Shown here: positions 52,116-63,569 of the stretch, piece by piece
Layout of the letters: each line of letters opens with the position of its first letter
How positions within the stretch are numbered: position 1 is the stretch's first letter
Origin: Paradevosia shaoguanensis
Lineage (GTDB): Bacteria; Pseudomonadota; Alphaproteobacteria; Rhizobiales; Devosiaceae
Direction of reading: 5' to 3'
Assembly (NCBI RefSeq): GCF_016801025.1
Contig: NZ_CP068983.1
Location: forward strand, 806,001 to 870,000
Length of the DNA stretch: 64,000 bases
The notes under the pieces: generated by a model
What the model was told of the DNA's origin: nothing
Database searches by the model: none
The model's input: the letters and a program-made list of their open reading frames with translations, nothing else
Translations under genes and position numbers: made by a program

Positions 52116-52940
52116 ATGTCCGTCACTCTTCGTTCCGATCGCGCCGTGCTCCGCTTCTCGGGGCGCGATGCTCAGAAGCTGCTCAACGACGTCATCACCG
52201 GCCATGTCGAGGCTTCGCAAGGCCCCGCGCGCTGGTGGGCGCTGCTTTCGGCGCAGGGCAAGATTCAGGCGGAAGGCCTTATCGGCTGGGCGGAAGACGC
52301 GTTCTGGCTCGACGTCCACAATTCGGTGGCAGACGATTTCTTCAAGCGCATGCGGCTCTACAAACTGCGTGCCGAGGTAACCATCGAAGACAAGCGCGCT
52401 ACCCACCGCGTCGGGTGGAGCCCCGAGGCTCCTGCCGAAGGCATCGTCCACGCCGATGCTCGCGCCGAAGGGCTGGGCTTCCGCGTCATCGATACGATCG
52501 AAGTCGCCGAGGGTTGGGACGCGGACATCACGCCCTATCTCGACGCCCGGATCGCCGCCGGCATCCCCGAGCAGGGCGCCGATTTCCCCGCCGATTCCAC
52601 CTTCGCCCACGATGCGGCCATGGACATCCTGGGCGGCATCGACTTCGACAAGGGCTGCTATGTCGGCCAGGAAGTCGTGTCGCGCATGAAGCATCGCGGC
52701 ACCGCGCGCCGCCGTCCGGTGATCGCAACGATCGCTACGGGGGAGGTCGGTATGCCCGTGCTCGCAGGCGAGCGCGATGCCGGCGCCATCGGCGCTGTCG
52801 CCAATGGCAAGGCGGTCGGCATCGTCCGTCTCGACCGCATCACCGATTCCGCGCCAACCAGTGTCGGCGGCCAGCCGGCGCAGCTCACTCTCCCCGCATG
52901 GGCCACCTATGCATTTGGAGAATCGGCGGCGAACGAATAG
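52116..52940 (+). CDS. ygfZ: YgfZ/GcvT-domain folate-binding protein
   Basis: 274 residues. The family hallmark KGCYVGQEVVSR (in FDKGCYVGQEVVSRMKHRG) is near residue 190, and LLNDVITGHVEASQGPARWW near the N-terminus. It binds folate and helps repair or assemble iron-sulfur clusters. ATG 52116 has GGAG upstream. Confidence 0.93.
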   Translation: MSVTLRSDRAVLRFSGRDAQKLLNDVITGHVEASQGPARWWALLSAQGKIQAEGLIGWAEDAFWLDVHNSVADDFFKRMRLYKLRAEVTIEDKRATHRVGWSPEAPAEGIVHADARAEGLGFRVIDTIEVAEGWDADITPYLDARIAAGIPEQGADFPADSTFAHDAAMDILGGIDFDKGCYVGQEVVSRMKHRGTARRRPVIATIATGEVGMPVLAGERDAGAIGAVANGKAVGIVRLDRITDSAPTSVGGQPAQLTLPAWATYAFGESAANE

Positions 52941-52971
52941 GAAACGGGAACCACCTTCCTCCGGGGGCGAA

Positions 52972-53580
52972 ATGGCGCGCGCGACCACCCGAGCCTGGCA
53001 GCGTATGCTTTCGGGCCGCAGGCTCGATATCCTCGATCCGTCACCGCTCGATGTCGAATTGTCCGACATCGCGCATGGTCTGGCGCGCGTGGCGCGCTGG
53101 AATGGCCAGACGCAGGGCGACTACCCGTTCTCGGTGGCCCAGCATTCCGTGCTGGTGATGGAAATCCACCGGGCACTCAACCCGGAATGCACGCCGCATT
53201 CCTCGCTCTATGCGCTGCTCCACGATGCCCCTGAATACGTGATGGGCGACCTTATCTCGCCCTTCAAGGCCGCTATCGGCGGGAACTACAAGGATATCGA
53301 GCATCGCCTGCTGGGCGCTGTCCACGTGCGTTTCTCGCTTCCCGCCCATCCACCGGCAACATTGGTCAAGCAGATCAAGGCGGCCGATCGCGAGGCGGCA
53401 TTCTTCGAGGCTGTGAACCTTGCCGGTTTCGACCGCGACGAGGCCCGGCGGCTTTTTGGCGAGCCTACCCTCCCCGCCTTCGATTTCGACCAGTTCGAGC
53501 GGCTGATCCGTCCCTGGCCGACGCGCGAGGCGCACGATCGGTTCGTGGCCGCTTTCGAAGCTCTCAGCGCCGGCGCCTGA
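52972..53580 (+). CDS. HD-domain phosphohydrolase (YfbR-like)
   Basis: 202 residues. His in FSVAQHSVLVMEI, the HD pair in ALLHDAPEYVMGDLISPFK and the late Asp in IKAADREAAFFEAV make up the metal site. Relatives are 5'-nucleotidases or nucleotide hydrolases. It starts 31 bases after ygfZ, so is probably in the same transcript, although a ribosome site is weak (GGGGGCGAA). Confidence 0.87.
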   Translation: MARATTRAWQRMLSGRRLDILDPSPLDVELSDIAHGLARVARWNGQTQGDYPFSVAQHSVLVMEIHRALNPECTPHSSLYALLHDAPEYVMGDLISPFKAAIGGNYKDIEHRLLGAVHVRFSLPAHPPATLVKQIKAADREAAFFEAVNLAGFDRDEARRLFGEPTLPAFDFDQFERLIRPWPTREAHDRFVAAFEALSAGA

Positions 53581-53708
53581 CCCCAAATCCCCTGCGAAAT
53601 TAACGCTATCGGGCGATGGGCTTTGCCACGCCGCAACGCTTATGGTTGATAAAGAGTTAAGAACATGCGCGACTAGGACGCTGAACTGTCCTGTTTTGGG
53701 AGAGCGAC

Positions 53709-54134
53709 ATGGGACTGAACCTGAAGACGGTTCTCGCCGGAACACTGGTGGTCGGCTCGCTATCTCTGGCCGGTGCCGCGCTGGCCGACGGGATGCTCGC
53801 GCCGAGCTATGATCCGTCCAAGCTCGTGATCTTCAACGACACGCTGTTCTCGGTCCGCACGGAGCCGAGCGTTTCGACCGATGCACTCAGCACCGCCGTG
53901 ATCCGCAAGATCGAGTTCGGCCGCACGACCTTCGTTACGGTTACGACCACGGCCAGCGGCACCTATTCGACCGATGGCCTCTATTCCCCGCACTTCCGCT
54001 ATCCGGGCATCCATGTTCGCCCGCTGACCGGCCAAGGCACGCCCATCAAGAGCGTGGCCTTCTGGTCCGATCAGTCCGGCTGGGTCTCGGCACCGCTCCT
54101 CAATGCAGGCTCGGTGCTGGTACTGGGCAATTAG
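53709..54134 (+). CDS. Secreted protein of unknown function, SH3-like pattern
   Basis: 141 residues. Signal peptide at 1-26 (VLAGTLVVGSLSLAGAALA), then an all-beta stretch (TLFSVRTEPSVSTDALSTAV; SVAFWSDQSGWVSAPLLNAG). The pattern is loosely like a bacterial SH3 or cell-wall-binding module, which I cannot confirm. GGGAG precedes the ATG. Its stop overlaps the stop of the convergent SleB-like gene by four bases. Confidence 0.7.
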   Translation: MGLNLKTVLAGTLVVGSLSLAGAALADGMLAPSYDPSKLVIFNDTLFSVRTEPSVSTDALSTAVIRKIEFGRTTFVTVTTTASGTYSTDGLYSPHFRYPGIHVRPLTGQGTPIKSVAFWSDQSGWVSAPLLNAGSVLVLGN

Positions 54135-55111
54135 CCCGCGCGCGTCTTGAACCGATAGAAGACATGGAGGCCGATCTTGGTCACCCGCTTCAGGCGCGGA
54201 GCCCAATCCGGATAGACGTAGCTGGCGTGGTAGTGCGTCGCGTTGGCCACTTCGGTCAGATAGAGTTCGCCATCGGTTACCTTGCGGGCGATCTCCTGCG
54301 CCTGCGCCCATGACTTCTGGTCATTGATCGTCTCGGGAATGCCATCGCAGGCAAACGAGAACTGACAGGCATTGCGCCGCTCTTCACCCTGGAACACCAC
54401 GCCGCAGATCGTCTTGGGGTAGAGGCGATGCTTGAGGCGGTTCATCACCACCTGGGCCACGGCGACCTGGCCGCGATAGCTCTCGCCGCGCGACTCGAAA
54501 TAGACGGCCTGCGCCATGCACCAGAGGTCGCGCTCGGAATATTTGGATTCGGCCGGGGCGGTGTCGAAGCTCGTGACCGGGGCCATCTCGCGGGCATAGG
54601 CCAGTTGGCCGGACTGCGCGGCGGGCATCGGGACCGAGAAATCGATGGCCCGCAGGGCTTCCGAGCTGGCCGGATCGATCGAGGCGACCTCGATCGGACG
54701 CGGCATCACCGCGACATAGGGATCGCTCGACTTGGCCTTGGCCGGGTCCTTGGCGGCAGCGGCGGCCGCCATGCGAATGCGGGTCTGCTCGAAGGACTTG
54801 GTCAGCGCCAGCGCATCGACGTTGATGCGGGCGCGATCCTGCTTGAGTACGCGATTGGGGCCGGTGAACTCGGCGGTCTTGAAGAGATTGTCGACCGAGC
54901 CGGTGATGACGACCTTGTCACCCGAATAGGTCAGGGTCGCCGCCGGGGCGGCGGCAACGGGCATCTGGACTTCGCCATAGGCTGGAGCCTGGGCGCCGCC
55001 GATCATTACCGCGTAGCCGGTAAGGCAAAAAACAGCCGCCGCCAGGATTTTGGCAGCGGGGGATCGGGGCCGAGCCGCATAGGCTCTCGCTGGCCGGGTT
55101 CGCAGGGCCAT
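54131..55111 (-). CDS. SleB/CwlJ-type cell wall hydrolase
   Basis: 326 residues. Signal anchor near 20-45 (ILAAAVFCLTGYAVMIGGA), a variable middle, and a C-terminal Hydrolase_2 domain: RDLWCMAQAVYFESRGESYR (catalytic Glu), GQVAVAQVVMNRLKHRLYPK, CQFSFACDG and ATHYHASYVYPDWA. It cuts peptidoglycan glycan chains. In non-sporulating alphaproteobacteria its role is probably wall remodelling. The upstream region (55112-55282) holds small hairpins (CCGGCA/TGCCGG and AATGA/TCATT) but no certain promoter. Confidence 0.9.
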   Translation of the reverse strand: MALRTRPARAYAARPRSPAAKILAAAVFCLTGYAVMIGGAQAPAYGEVQMPVAAAPAATLTYSGDKVVITGSVDNLFKTAEFTGPNRVLKQDRARINVDALALTKSFEQTRIRMAAAAAAKDPAKAKSSDPYVAVMPRPIEVASIDPASSEALRAIDFSVPMPAAQSGQLAYAREMAPVTSFDTAPAESKYSERDLWCMAQAVYFESRGESYRGQVAVAQVVMNRLKHRLYPKTICGVVFQGEERRNACQFSFACDGIPETINDQKSWAQAQEIARKVTDGELYLTEVANATHYHASYVYPDWAPRLKRVTKIGLHVFYRFKTRAG

Positions 55112-55282
55112 GTACGCTGTTACTCACACAACACAACTTTCCGGCAAAAACTCATAAACTGCCGGCAACCCCAATGATGCGTCATTAGGGTTATCGGCCG
55201 GTAAACATGCCGATTCGGGCGTGGAAACGGGGATTCCGGGGCGGAAATGCGGCCGGCGGCTTTGTCGCAGGGTTAACGTGGC

Positions 55283-57568
<2,286 letters not shown>

Positions 57569-57639
57569 CGGGACGACCTCAACTTTCCGTTACGGGCATA
57601 TTGCCCATGCACCCCGAGCACCGCAACAAGACTTGACTT

Positions 57640-57671
57640 GGAAGGCCTCAGAAAGCATTTGCTTTCATATG
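57640..57671 (+). promoter_or_regulatory. ispH ribosome site with intervening hairpin
   Basis: GGAAGG (57640-57645) is 23 bases from the ATG at 57669, too far for normal use. Between them lies a perfect inverted repeat GAAAGC-ATTT-GCTTTC (57651-57666). If it folds, the effective spacing drops to seven. No other ribosome site is present. Confidence 0.45.
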
Positions 57672-58640
57672 GAAAAAAGGCCGCAACTTGACATTGTGCT
57701 GTGCGCACCGCGCGGCTTCTGCGCAGGCGTGGATCGGGCGATCCAGATCGTGGAGCTGGCGCTCCAGAAATATGGCGCGCCTGTCTATGTGCGCCACGCT
57801 ATCGTGCACAACAAGTATGTGGTGGATGGCCTGAAGGCCAAGGGCGCCGTGTTCGTCGAGGAACTCGAAGAGATTCCCGAGACCGATGCGCCGGTCGTCT
57901 TCTCCGCCCATGGCGTGCCCAAGAGCGTGCCGGCCGATGCGCGTTCACGGAACATGTTCTTCCTGGATGCCACCTGCCCCCTCGTCTCCAAGGTGCATGT
58001 CGAGGCGCAGCGCCACCATGCGGAAGGTCACGAGATCGTGCTGATCGGCCACCGGGGGCACCCGGAGGTGGTCGGTACGATGGGTCAGTTGCCCGAAGGC
58101 TCGATCACGCTCATCGAAACAGTGGCCGATGCCGAGGTGTTCGAGCCGCAGCATCCGGAAACACTGGCTTTCGTTACGCAGACGACGCTTTCGGTGGACG
58201 ACACCAGCGAGATCGTCGCGGCGCTCCGCCGCCGGTTCCCCGCCATCAACGGGCCGCACAAGGAAGACATCTGCTACGCCACCACCAATCGCCAGGAAGC
58301 GGTCAAGCAAGTGGCGCCGGAAGTGGATGCGATGATCGTGGTGGGCTCGCCCAATTCGTCGAACTCGCTGCGGCTGGTGGAAGTGGCCGAGCGGGCTGGC
58401 TGCAAGGTGGCCATGCTGGTCGACCGCGCCAACGAGATCGACTGGTCGCGGCTGGAAGGCATTCGTTCGCTTGGCGTTTCGGCCGGCGCGTCGGCGCCGG
58501 AGAGCCTCGTGGACGAAGTCATCGAAGCCTTTGCCCAGCGCTACGAGATCAAGGTCGAGAGCCGGGTCACTGCGCGCGAGAACATCGCCTTCAACGTGCC
58601 GCGCGAATTGCGGTCGGTCGCCGTGGAAGTGGCGGGCTGA
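57669..58640 (+). CDS. ispH: 4-hydroxy-3-methylbut-2-enyl diphosphate reductase
   Basis: 323 residues. The three cluster-binding Cys are in [31 protein letters not shown] and [14 protein letters not shown]. Also [20 protein letters not shown] and [17 protein letters not shown]. It makes IPP and DMAPP in the last step of the MEP pathway, using a 4Fe-4S cluster. ATG 57669 fits the N-terminus; see the unusual ribosome site. In many rhizobia thrB follows ispH; here rnhA follows directly. Confidence 0.95.
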   Translation: MEKRPQLDIVLCAPRGFCAGVDRAIQIVELALQKYGAPVYVRHAIVHNKYVVDGLKAKGAVFVEELEEIPETDAPVVFSAHGVPKSVPADARSRNMFFLDATCPLVSKVHVEAQRHHAEGHEIVLIGHRGHPEVVGTMGQLPEGSITLIETVADAEVFEPQHPETLAFVTQTTLSVDDTSEIVAALRRRFPAINGPHKEDICYATTNRQEAVKQVAPEVDAMIVVGSPNSSNSLRLVEVAERAGCKVAMLVDRANEIDWSRLEGIRSLGVSAGASAPESLVDEVIEAFAQRYEIKVESRVTARENIAFNVPRELRSVAVEVAG

Positions 58641-58704
58641 GTTATCCCCGCATTCCCGCCTTCATGGCATCATCCTGCCGGACTTTTGATCCACGGAACC
58701 ACTC

Positions 58705-59178
58705 ATGTCTGACCTCGTAACGATTCACACCGATGGCGCCTGCTCGGGCAATCCCGGGCCGGGCGGCTGGGGTGCCATTCTCGAATACGGCGGCAAGACC
58801 AAGGAGCTCAAGGGCGGCGAGGCCAACACCACCAACAACAAGATGGAGCTCACCGCCGCCATCGAGGCGCTCAACGCCCTCAAGCGTCCATGCAAGGTGG
58901 AACTCTATACGGACAGCCAGTACGTCAAGAACGGCGTGCAGGGCTGGATCCACAACTGGAAGCGCAATGGCTGGCGCACCGCCGACAAGAAGCCGGTGAA
59001 GAACCTCGAGCTCTGGCAGGCTCTCGACGAAGCCGTGCAGCGGCACGACATTTCCTGGCATTGGGTCAAGGGCCATGCCGGCCACGACCTCAACGAGCGG
59101 GCCGACCAGCTGGCTAATGAGGGCATGGCGCCGTTCAAGAAGAATGGGCGCAAGGACGCGATCGTGCCGCCGGTTTGA
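58705..59178 (+). CDS. rnhA: Ribonuclease HI
   Basis: 157 residues. Catalytic Asp10 in [17 protein letters not shown], Glu in [12 protein letters not shown], Asp in [12 protein letters not shown], and the handle/His region [17 protein letters not shown]. It removes RNA from RNA-DNA hybrids. It lies 64 bases after ispH. Confidence 0.96.
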   Translation: MSDLVTIHTDGACSGNPGPGGWGAILEYGGKTKELKGGEANTTNNKMELTAAIEALNALKRPCKVELYTDSQYVKNGVQGWIHNWKRNGWRTADKKPVKNLELWQALDEAVQRHDISWHWVKGHAGHDLNERADQLANEGMAPFKKNGRKDAIVPPV

Positions 59179-59315
59179 GGCGGGCGCTTTATCAGCAGTT
59201 CGATCAGAAACACAGACCACCTCTCCGGCAAGGCCGAGGGCGGGAGATGGGTCAGTGCGTGCAGAACGATATCTCCCCCCGGCTTTCGCCGGGGAAGAGA
59301 TCCGCGGAAGGCCTA
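59179..59315. other. Region between rnhA and the MITE-like element
   Basis: No gene. CCCCGGC-TTTC-GCCGGGG (59277-59294) forms a 7-bp hairpin that may end rnhA transcription; there is no T-run. With the element after it, the gene-free stretch runs to 59520. Confidence 0.55.
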
Positions 59316-59521
59316 GGGTCCGTACATCCGACAGATTCCAACGGAAGCGCTGTCCGTCTGCCGCGCGACAACCACTGAACTTCCCCGGCCGCAGAGCCGG
59401 GGCCCACGGATTCCTCCACTCAAGTGGAGGGTGGCAATGGGCCCCGGATCAAGTCCGGGGAAGTCCGGTGGTTGGGGCAGCCATCGCAACCTCATCTACC
59501 GGTGCAATTGAGTACGGACAC
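59316..59521. mobile_element. MITE-like element, shortened copy (206 bp)
   Basis: Same element as at 26494-26735. The left end is GGGTCCGTAC, then 36 bases are missing compared with the full copy (exactly the length difference). The right end ATTGAGTACGGACAC has one mismatch. TA flanks both sides (59314-59315, 59522-59523). It carries the palindromic repeat core at 59370-59473, with the IS110 site AGAGCCGGGGCCCA at 59393-59406. Its last base forms part of the glyS stop codon. Confidence 0.85.
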
Positions 59522-61548
59522 TAACCCGCGATCTTCGAGAAGTCGGCCACCAGATGCATCGTGTCGCGCAGGCGGGCGAGGAGCTTGAGGCGGTTGCCGC
59601 GGACGACCGGGTCGGGGTCGTTGACCAGCACTGCTTCGAAGAAGGCATCGACCGGGCCGCGCAGGCGGCCGAGGGCAGTCATGGCGCCCTTGTAGTCGTC
59701 GGCGGCGATGCGGGCCGAAACGTCCGACCAGGCCTGGGCGACACCGCGGCGCAGTTCGAATTCCTCGGCAACCGGCTCGGCGCCGCCCTCGAAGTCTTCG
59801 CCGGCATAGGAGCGCCCGTCCTTCTTCTCCTCGGCGACGAGGATGTTCACCGCGCGGCGATAGCCGGCGAGAAGGTTGCGGCCGTCTTCGGTGCCCAGAA
59901 GGTCCGAGAGCGCTTCGACGCGCTGGGTGATCTGAAGGACATCGTTGCTGTCAGCCGAAATGACGGCGTCCACGAGATCATAGCGCGCGCCGGCATCGCG
60001 GAGCGAGACCTTGAGGCGATCATGGAAGAACGAGAGCAGGTCCGGCTCGACGTCGAGCGGGAAGCGCAGGCCGTTCTCGGTGATGATGCGGATGACGCCG
60101 AGGGCAGCGCGGCGCAGCGCGAAGGGATCGCGCGAGCCGGTGGGCTTCTCGTCGATCGCCCAGAAGCCCTTGAGCAGGTCGAGCTTGTCGGCCAGCGCCA
60201 CCGCGATGGCCACGGGCTCATTCGGCACCTTGTCGGTCGGACCGAGCGGCTTGTAGTGCATCTCGATGGCATTGGCCACGGCACGGGACTCGCCCTGCCG
60301 CTCGGCATAATAGCGGCCCATGAGGCCCTGAAGTTCGGGGAACTCGCCAACCATCTGCGTCACGAGGTCGGCCTTGGCCAGGCGCGCGGCGCGGCGCGCT
60401 TCCTCGGGATCGGCGCCGACTACTGACGCGATCTCGACGGCCAGCTTCTCGATGCGGTTGACGCGTTCGAGCTGGGTGCCGAGCTTGGCGTGGAATACGG
60501 TCTGGGCGAGGCGCGGCACGCCGGTGGCCAGCGGCACGGCGAGGTCGGTCTCGTAGAAGAACTTGGCATCCGACAGGCGCGCGCGGATCACGCGCTCATT
60601 GCCCGCCACGATCATCTCGCCGCCATCCTTGGCGATGGTATTGGCTGTCAGCAGGAATTTGGGCGCCAGGCGTCCGCTGGCATCGCGCAGGCAAAAGCAC
60701 TTCTGGTTGGCGCGGATGGTCGTGATGATCACTTCCTCGGGCACTTCGAGGAAATCGGGATCGAACGAGCCCATCATGACGACCGGCCATTCGACGAGAC
60801 CAGCAACCTCTTCGAGCAGGCCTTCGTCCTCGATGACCGTCAGGCCCTGGGCGAAGGCCAGGTGTTCGGCGTCGGACTTGATGATATCGCGGCGGCGGTC
60901 GAGATCGAGCACGACCTTGGCGCGCTCCAGCGAGGTGACGTAGTCATCGAACCGCCGGACCTTGATCGCCTCGGGCGCGAGGAAGCGGTGGCCGTAGGTG
61001 GTCTGGCCGCTTTCGAGGTCTCCGGCGCCGAAATGGATGACTTCCGGTTCGTCGTTCTCCGTCCCGAAGGTCGCAGTGATGGCGCGCATCGGGCGCACCC
61101 ATTGCGTGCGGCCGGAGCCCCAGCGCATCGACTTGGGCCACGGGAATTCGGCGATCACCTTGGGCAGCAATTGCGAGAGGATGCGCTGCGTCTCCTCACC
61201 CTTGCGCTCGACGACGGCGACATAGAACTCGCCCTTCTTGGGGTCGCTCTCGACCTTGGCCTCGGAAATCGAAACGAGCCCGGCCGACTTGAGGAAGCCG
61301 TCGATGGCGGCCTGCGGCGCGCCGACGCGCGGGCCCTTCTTCTCTTCGCGGGTATCGGGCGAACGGGGCGGCAGACCGGTGACGGTCAACGCCAGGCGGC
61401 GCGGGGTGGCGAATGCCTTGGCGCCCTCATAGAGCAAGCCTGCCTCGACCAGGCCGTTGGTGACGGCCTTCTTCAAATCCTCCGCGGCGCGGCGCTGAAA
61501 GCGGGCCGGGATTTCTTCCGAGAAGAGTTCGAGCAGCAGTTCGGGCAT
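59521..61548 (-). CDS. glyS: Glycyl-tRNA synthetase beta subunit
   Basis: 675 residues, near normal length. N-terminus [20 protein letters not shown] is the family signature; also [20 protein letters not shown] and [19 protein letters not shown]. With GlyQ it charges tRNA-Gly. glyQ is not in the window; the next genes upstream are DUF2207 and LemA, so glyQ may lie beyond. The TAG stop (59521-59523) is formed by the MITE end plus the TA target; without the insertion it would also be TAG. Confidence 0.95.
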   Translation of the reverse strand: MPELLLELFSEEIPARFQRRAAEDLKKAVTNGLVEAGLLYEGAKAFATPRRLALTVTGLPPRSPDTREEKKGPRVGAPQAAIDGFLKSAGLVSISEAKVESDPKKGEFYVAVVERKGEETQRILSQLLPKVIAEFPWPKSMRWGSGRTQWVRPMRAITATFGTENDEPEVIHFGAGDLESGQTTYGHRFLAPEAIKVRRFDDYVTSLERAKVVLDLDRRRDIIKSDAEHLAFAQGLTVIEDEGLLEEVAGLVEWPVVMMGSFDPDFLEVPEEVIITTIRANQKCFCLRDASGRLAPKFLLTANTIAKDGGEMIVAGNERVIRARLSDAKFFYETDLAVPLATGVPRLAQTVFHAKLGTQLERVNRIEKLAVEIASVVGADPEEARRAARLAKADLVTQMVGEFPELQGLMGRYYAERQGESRAVANAIEMHYKPLGPTDKVPNEPVAIAVALADKLDLLKGFWAIDEKPTGSRDPFALRRAALGVIRIITENGLRFPLDVEPDLLSFFHDRLKVSLRDAGARYDLVDAVISADSNDVLQITQRVEALSDLLGTEDGRNLLAGYRRAVNILVAEEKKDGRSYAGEDFEGGAEPVAEEFELRRGVAQAWSDVSARIAADDYKGAMTALGRLRGPVDAFFEAVLVNDPDPVVRGNRLKLLARLRDTMHLVADFSKIAG

Positions 61549-61633
61549 TTGTGAAACCAGCTAGCGGAAAGGCGCGGATTGCCTAGCAAGGGTGGGAGCG
61601 ATTGTCTATCGCCGCAGAGCGGTGGGCTGGCGA

Positions 61634-63547
61634 TCACCAGCCACCGCCGCCGCCGCCTCCGCCGCCACCACCCGAGCCGCCGCCACCACCGCCACCGCCG
61701 GAAAAGGCCGACGAGGAGGAGGATTGCGGCTGCGCGGCGACCATGGCCGAGGTCATGCTGGAGGCGACCGAGGAAACGGTGTTGGAGAAATTGCCCGAGG
61801 AAAAATCGCGGCCCGAATACCAGCCGGGCGAATAGGAGGCGACCGTCGCGCCGGCCACCGCGTTGCGGGCGAGCTCGCTCTGGAAGTATTGCGACCAGGG
61901 CTTTTCGATACCCAGGGCAATGGCAAAGGGCAGGATGGACTCGAAGCGCTCTATGGTCATCGGCGGCTCGTTGACCATGTTGAGCCGCTCTTTCTCGGCG
62001 GTGTTGATGTACATCTTGAAGCCATCGAGATCGTCCATGACCTTGCGGCCCTGCACGGTGGGCGCGCGCAGCAAGATGGCGAAGACGATGGTAATCAGGA
62101 CAATCGAGGCCGCGGCGAACACCGCGGTATCGACCTGGAAGCCGGAGATGACGTCGGTGCCTGCGCCGATGAGGTTGAAGGCGGCAATGCCGATCCAGAT
62201 CACGATCACGAAGCGGCTGAAGCCGCCGCCGTTCCAGAAGTTGGAGAAGATCGAGGTGAAAAGGCCAATGCCGATGCCGACGACGACCGCGATGATGAGC
62301 CAGAGCGGATCGAGCACCTCGAAGAACACCATGGCGCCCAACAGCAGTACAGCCAGCAGGCCGCCGAGGAAGACGTAGCCGGTGTTGTTGCGAAAGTAGA
62401 CCTGCCGGTTCTCGTTCTGGAGCGTGGAGATGAACTCGCTGCGCTTCTGATTGAGCTCGGGGCCGGTGGTGGTGTCAACGGTGATGTCGCCCTTGGACTT
62501 GAGGTAGCCGAAGAGCATGGCCTCGCCGGGCGGGAGCGTTTCGGCAGGTTCGGCACCAGTCAGGGTGATGCGCAGCTTCTTGGTGGTCTGGTCGATCTTG
62601 ACCAGGCCCTTGACGCCAAGATCGAAGATCGAGGCGGTAAAGGCGGTCCAGCCATCGCGCTTCCAGCCCATTTCGCTGATGTAGTGGGCGAGAGCGGGCG
62701 AGTAGCCCTTGGGCGGGTGGAAGAGCGGAATGATCGTGCCCTTGGGGGGATCGCGGCCGACCAAGTCCCAGGCGAAGAAATTGTAGCCGAGGACCAGCAG
62801 CACGGCGATGAGCGGCAGTATGGTATCGCGGTGATCGGAGAGCCAGTAGCCGATGCCGGTCAGTCCGCCGGGTGCTTCGAGCACGCCCTTCTGGAAGGCG
62901 AGCGCGACGCTCATGCCTTCGCCGGCGTCGAGCCGGCGGTTGGCCTTGAACGTGGCGGTGTTGTCGCTCGTGCGCGTCACGGTGACTGCCCGCTCGTTCG
63001 AGCCAACGGGGCCGGTATAGCCGACAAGTTTGGAGATCACCGCTTCGGCGGGCAGCGTTACCCTGGCGGTGGCCGAGGCGATCGGGAAAGACCAGTAATT
63101 GCCGGTGACGTTCCAGTAGAGCTCGTCGTGATCCTCGAAAGTGCGCCCCATGCGAGTCATGGTGTAGCGGACTTCGTAGGTGTGCAGGCCCCGGTCGAGA
63201 TAGACGTCGGGATTGCCGATGCGGATGCGTTTGAAGTGGTTGTCGAGATCTTCGAGCGCGTAGTTTTCCGCGCGGCCGTCCCGAGTCACGGAAAGGACAT
63301 CGAGATTGGCGCGCAGCAGCGAACCGTTGGGGTTGGTGAGCGTCGTGGGAATGTCGCGGAAGATGCCGCGCGTGATGCTGAAGCCTTCGGCCTCTACGGT
63401 GATGCGTTCGGTGACGTCGACCGTGCCGTCACGGCTCAGCACGATATCGGCGTCAAACGAGCGAATACCCTCGGCCGCCGCGGCGGGCAGCACCAGGGCG
63501 ACCAGCAGCGCGAAAGCGGCCAGGAGCCGCGTGAGCAGGCCAAGCAT
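61634..63547 (-). CDS. DUF2207 membrane protein with poly-Gly tail
   Basis: 637 residues. Signal peptide (LLAAFALLVALVLPAAAAEG), an extracellular DUF2207 beta domain (IRSFDADIVLSRDGTVDVTE; DELYWNVTGNYWSFPIASA), then membrane helices (TILPLIAVLLVLGYNFF; VFLGGLLAVLLLGAMVFFEV; LWLIIAVVVGIGIG). The last ~30 residues are Ser, then almost all Gly, ending in Trp, as is usual for this family. It is always seen with LemA, the preceding gene. Start ATG 63547 with AAGGGAAA upstream. Function unknown; possibly envelope stress. Confidence 0.88.
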   Translation of the reverse strand: MLGLLTRLLAAFALLVALVLPAAAAEGIRSFDADIVLSRDGTVDVTERITVEAEGFSITRGIFRDIPTTLTNPNGSLLRANLDVLSVTRDGRAENYALEDLDNHFKRIRIGNPDVYLDRGLHTYEVRYTMTRMGRTFEDHDELYWNVTGNYWSFPIASATARVTLPAEAVISKLVGYTGPVGSNERAVTVTRTSDNTATFKANRRLDAGEGMSVALAFQKGVLEAPGGLTGIGYWLSDHRDTILPLIAVLLVLGYNFFAWDLVGRDPPKGTIIPLFHPPKGYSPALAHYISEMGWKRDGWTAFTASIFDLGVKGLVKIDQTTKKLRITLTGAEPAETLPPGEAMLFGYLKSKGDITVDTTTGPELNQKRSEFISTLQNENRQVYFRNNTGYVFLGGLLAVLLLGAMVFFEVLDPLWLIIAVVVGIGIGLFTSIFSNFWNGGGFSRFVIVIWIGIAAFNLIGAGTDVISGFQVDTAVFAAASIVLITIVFAILLRAPTVQGRKVMDDLDGFKMYINTAEKERLNMVNEPPMTIERFESILPFAIALGIEKPWSQYFQSELARNAVAGATVASYSPGWYSGRDFSSGNFSNTVSSVASSMTSAMVAAQPQSSSSSAFSGGGGGGGGSGGGGGGGGGGGW

Positions 63548-63569
63548 GCGCGGTTTCCCTTGCGGCTGG

